Below the pieces are notes generated by a model that was not told where the DNA came from, did not search any database, and saw only the letters and a program-made list of their open reading frames with translations. A program made the position numbers and the translations under genes. DNA of 6,659 nt from Prevotellamassilia sp. (GTDB taxonomy: Bacteria > Bacteroidota > Bacteroidia > Bacteroidales > Bacteroidaceae). Positions 4,495 through 6,659 of the stretch are shown here, one piece after another (the first letter of the stretch is position 1; each line of letters starts with the position of its first letter). The stretch lies in contig VSQE01000095.1 in assembly GCA_009775705.1 (NCBI GenBank), positions 1 to 6,659 of the forward strand, in the 5' to 3' direction.

Positions 4495-6114
4495 ATGATT
4501 ACAGTCTCGAATCTTGCCATCCAGTTTGGCAAGCGTGTCCTTTATCAGGACGTAAATATGAAATTCACCAACGGCAACATTTACGGTATCATCGGTGCCA
4601 ACGGGGCCGGTAAGTCTACACTTCTGAAAGCCATATCGGGAGAACTGGACCCCAACAAGGGTACGGTGGAGATGGGGCCGGGCGAGCGCCTCTCGGTGCT
4701 GAGTCAGGACCATTTCAAGTATGACGGCTGTACGGTGCTGGACACCGTGCTGATGGGACACACCGTGATGTGGGACATCATGCAGCAACGCAACGAGCTT
4801 TACAGCAAGGCGGACTTTACGGACGAAGATGGCATCAGAGTGGCGGAGCTGGAAGACAAATTTGCCACGATGGGAGGCTACACTGCCGAGAATGATGCCG
4901 CTACGTTGCTGGCCGGCCTGGGCATAAAGGACAACCTGCACGGCAAACTGATGGGCGAGCTGTCGGGAAAGGAAAAGGTGCGCGTGATGCTGGCGCAGGC
5001 GCTTTTCGGAGAGCCGGACAACCTGTTGCTGGATGAGCCTACGAACGACCTTGACCTGGAAACCGTGGAGTGGCTGGAGGAATATCTGGGCAACTTTGAA
5101 CATACGGTATTGGTGGTGAGCCACGACCGCCACTTCCTGGATCAGGTGTGTACACACACGGTGGACATCGACTTCGGGAAGGTGACGCTCTTCTCGGGCA
5201 ACTATTCTTTCTGGTACGAGTCTTCGCAGCTGGCCCTGCGCCAAGCGCAGAACCAGCGCCAGAAGGCAGAGGAGAAGAAGAAAGAGCTGGAGGAGTTTAT
5301 CCGCCGCTTCTCGGCCAATGTGGCGAAAAGCCGTCAGACCACTTCACGCAAGAAAATGTTGGAAAAGCTGAATGTGGAGGAGATCAAACCGTCGACCCGA
5401 AAATATCCGGGCATCATCTTCCAGATGGAGCGTGAGCCGGGCAACCAGATTCTGGAGGTGAAGGACATGAAAGCCGTGGCGGAAGACGGGACGGTACTTT
5501 TCGACAAACTGAACTTCAATGTGGAGCAGGGAGAAAAGGTGGTGTTCCTGAGCCGTGATCCGCGTGCCATGACGGCACTGTTCGAGATTATCAACGGTAA
5601 CCGGCAGCCTGCGGCCGGCGAGTATAAATGGGGAGTGACCATCACGACGGCCTATCTCCCGTTAGACAACACCACGTTTTTTGATTGCGAACTGAACATG
5701 CTGGACTGGTTAAGCCAGTTTGGCGAGGGCAACGAGGTTTATTTCAAAGCTTTCTTGGGACGTATGCTTTTCAAGGAGGAGGATGTGTTGAAGAAGGTGA
5801 ACGTGTTGTCCGGAGGAGAAAAAATGCGTTGCATGATTGCCAGGATGCAGTTACGCAATGCCAATTGCCTGATTCTCGATACGCCGACCAACCATTTGGA
5901 TATGGAGAGCATACAGGCGTTCAACAACAACCTGAAGCTGTTCAGGGGAAATATACTTTTCTCCAGTCATGACCATGAATTTATCAACACCGTGGCCAAC
6001 CGCATCATCGAACTTACCCCCAACGGTACGATTGACAAACTCATGAATTATGAGGATTATATTCACGATGACCGTGTGAAGGAGTTGAAGGAACAGCTTT
6101 ATGGCAAAGCCTGA
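4495..6114 (+). CDS. ABC-F family ATPase (YbiT-like), second ATP site degenerate
   Basis: A 539-residue soluble protein with two ABC ATPase domains and no membrane segments, as in the ABC-F family. These proteins bind the ribosomal E-site and act on translation; some protect against antibiotics. Domain 1 has Walker A GANGAGKST (34-42), Q71, signature LSGKE (156-160), Walker B with catalytic E181 (LLLDEPTND) and switch H210. A charged helical linker (about 240-300) containing RRFSANVAKSRQTTSRKKM is typical of ABC-F. Domain 2 keeps signature LSGGE (438-442) and H492. However, the Walker A position reads SRDPRAMTA (353-361), the Q-loop lacks Gln (AYLPLDN), and the catalytic Glu is Thr463 (LILDTPTNHLD). 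Thus one composite ATP site is canonical and the other degenerate. The domain order and long first-domain insert fit the YbiT-like branch. Whether it is regulatory, housekeeping or resistance-linked cannot be told from sequence. The ATG at 4495 lies about 23 nt after the predicted transcription start. Confidence 0.95.
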   Translation: MITVSNLAIQFGKRVLYQDVNMKFTNGNIYGIIGANGAGKSTLLKAISGELDPNKGTVEMGPGERLSVLSQDHFKYDGCTVLDTVLMGHTVMWDIMQQRNELYSKADFTDEDGIRVAELEDKFATMGGYTAENDAATLLAGLGIKDNLHGKLMGELSGKEKVRVMLAQALFGEPDNLLLDEPTNDLDLETVEWLEEYLGNFEHTVLVVSHDRHFLDQVCTHTVDIDFGKVTLFSGNYSFWYESSQLALRQAQNQRQKAEEKKKELEEFIRRFSANVAKSRQTTSRKKMLEKLNVEEIKPSTRKYPGIIFQMEREPGNQILEVKDMKAVAEDGTVLFDKLNFNVEQGEKVVFLSRDPRAMTALFEIINGNRQPAAGEYKWGVTITTAYLPLDNTTFFDCELNMLDWLSQFGEGNEVYFKAFLGRMLFKEEDVLKKVNVLSGGEKMRCMIARMQLRNANCLILDTPTNHLDMESIQAFNNNLKLFRGNILFSSHDHEFINTVANRIIELTPNGTIDKLMNYEDYIHDDRVKELKEQLYGKA

Positions 6115-6121
6115 TTTTTTT
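6094..6121 (+). terminator. candidate terminator overlapping the ABC-F stop codon
   Basis: CAGCTTT (6094-6100) pairs with AAAGC (6106-6110) and, past a bulged C, TG (6112-6113), around loop ATGGC. A T7 run follows at 6115-6121. The stem is short and lies within the last codons and stop of the ABC-F gene. It would partly separate ABC-F transcription from grpE. Confidence 0.35.
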
Positions 6122-6125
6122 GATG

Positions 6126-6158
6126 TTTGGCATGTTTTTTGTATATAGGGTATATTAA
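6126..6158 (+). promoter_or_regulatory. weak promoter-like site before grpE
   Basis: TTTG at 6126-6129 lies 21 bp before TATATTAA (6151-6158), which matches only four of the six fixed -7 positions. The next A/T-rich box, TAATTAAC (6161-6168), is no better. The start codon follows at 6185. No inverted repeat of the CIRCE type is seen, so any heat-shock control would use another mechanism. Confidence 0.2.
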
Positions 6159-6184
6159 TGTAATTAACCTCAACTATCAGCATT

Positions 6185-6659
6185 ATGACGGAAGAAAAAA
6201 AATACCAAGAGGCCGAAGTCGCAGAAGATGTAGAACAGCAGGAAACCGATGGAACTGTTGAAGTTCCTGAAGAACAGGCGGAAGAACCTTCGATGGAGGA
6301 AAAACTGGAACAGGCCGAACAACAGATAGCGCAGCTTAAGGACCAGCTACTGAGGAAGATGGCAGAGTTTGACAATTACCGTAAACGTACCTTGAAGGAA
6401 AAGACGGAACTGATTCTCAACGGAGGCGAAAAAGTGTTGTCTTCCCTGTTGCCGGTGCTGGACGATCTGGAACGTGCGCAGGAAAATATGGAAAAGTCCG
6501 ATGAGGTGGAAACCTTGCGCGAAGGAGTGGAACTCATTCTTTCCAAACTGACGAAGACGCTTGCTTCTCAGGGACTTAAACGTATGGAGACGGAGGATGC
6601 AGTGTTTGACACCGATTTCCACGAGGCTGTGGCGCTGGGTCCCGTGCCGGAGGCAGACA
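6185..6659 (+). CDS. grpE: GrpE, DnaK nucleotide exchange factor (3' end outside window)
   Basis: The first 158 complete codons of GrpE, which is usually about 190 residues in this group; the frame stays open to the window edge. GrpE is a homodimer that releases ADP from the Hsp70 DnaK and so drives the DnaK-DnaJ folding cycle in the cytoplasm. It begins MTEEKKYQEAEV with a very acidic, Glu-rich N-terminal tail (about 1-40). The long dimerising helix follows, including MAEFDNYRKRT (about 60-70). Next come LLPVLDDLERA (about 89-99) and the family signature region near VFDTDFHEAVA. The ATG at 6185 is the natural start, directly before the acidic tail, and lies 70 nt after the ABC-F stop. In many Bacteroidetes dnaJ follows, but that lies beyond this window. 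Identity is certain; only the C-terminal beta domain is incomplete. Confidence 0.97.
   Translation, partial: MTEEKKYQEAEVAEDVEQQETDGTVEVPEEQAEEPSMEEKLEQAEQQIAQLKDQLLRKMAEFDNYRKRTLKEKTELILNGGEKVLSSLLPVLDDLERAQENMEKSDEVETLREGVELILSKLTKTLASQGLKRMETEDAVFDTDFHEAVALGPVPEAD

Noticed and set aside
4232..4498. 88-codon plus-strand open frame, and a similar minus-strand frame at 4239-4532
   Set aside because: Both run through the perfect palindrome, which yields the same VYYCGK string on either strand, and they cross promoter-like sequence and the ABC-F start. They look like artefacts of the repeat.
4480..5244. 254-codon minus-strand open frame opposite the ABC-F gene
   Set aside because: It is a shadow of the well-supported ABC-F reading frame; its His/Gln/Val-rich product has no recognisable domain.

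Overview
The window looks like a Bacteroidaceae chromosome (Bacteroides or Phocaeicola). The evidence is a TonB-dependent-receptor-type outer-membrane barrel, a membrane-anchored helix-turn-helix regulator of a kind common in that family, promoter elements of the Bacteroidetes type (TTTG, about 20 bp, then TAnnTTTG), and no convincing Shine-Dalgarno sequences. I assign no species.

Layout, all genes on the + strand. (1) 46-717: an Sfp-type 4'-phosphopantetheinyl transferase. (2) 735-1724, only 17 nt later and probably co-transcribed: a lipobox-bearing, single-TM protein with a C-terminal helix-turn-helix. (3) 1725-1882: a spacer with a receptor promoter whose -7 element lies inside a 16-bp inverted repeat, a plausible operator. 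(4) 1883-3961: a 692-residue TonB-dependent-receptor-like barrel with no SusD partner. (5) 3962-4494: a 533-bp AT-rich spacer full of signals. (6) 4495-6114: an ABC-F ATPase. (7) 6185 to the window end: the start of grpE, cut off by the edge.

The most unusual part is the spacer at 3962-4494. It holds four tandem 21-bp units with T-tracts starting at exactly 4067, 4088, 4109 and 4130. They sit behind a perfect TAACTTTG -7 element and before a terminator-like hairpin at 4153-4176. Because 21 is a multiple of three, the units keep open a 29-codon frame (4059-4148) for a hydrophobic, lysine-rich heptad-repeat peptide. A full-consensus promoter on the opposite strand (4232 to 4201) faces it. This may be a tiny gene or RNA with an opposing antisense transcript, reminiscent of type I toxin-antitoxin loci; that reading is inference. 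Further along is a perfect 19-bp inverted repeat (4264-4308) whose arms contain DnaA-box-like nonamers.

The ABC-F protein is strongly asymmetric. The ATP site built from the first domain's Walker motifs and the second domain's LSGGE is intact. The other site has lost Walker A, the Q-loop Gln and the catalytic Glu in domain 2, and has an altered signature (LSGKE) in domain 1.

Functionally, the regulator and receptor may form a sensing and uptake pair at the envelope. ABC-F (ribosome-associated family) and GrpE (DnaK nucleotide exchange factor) are housekeeping translation and folding factors. A terminator-like hairpin at the end of the ABC-F gene suggests that grpE has its own transcription start.
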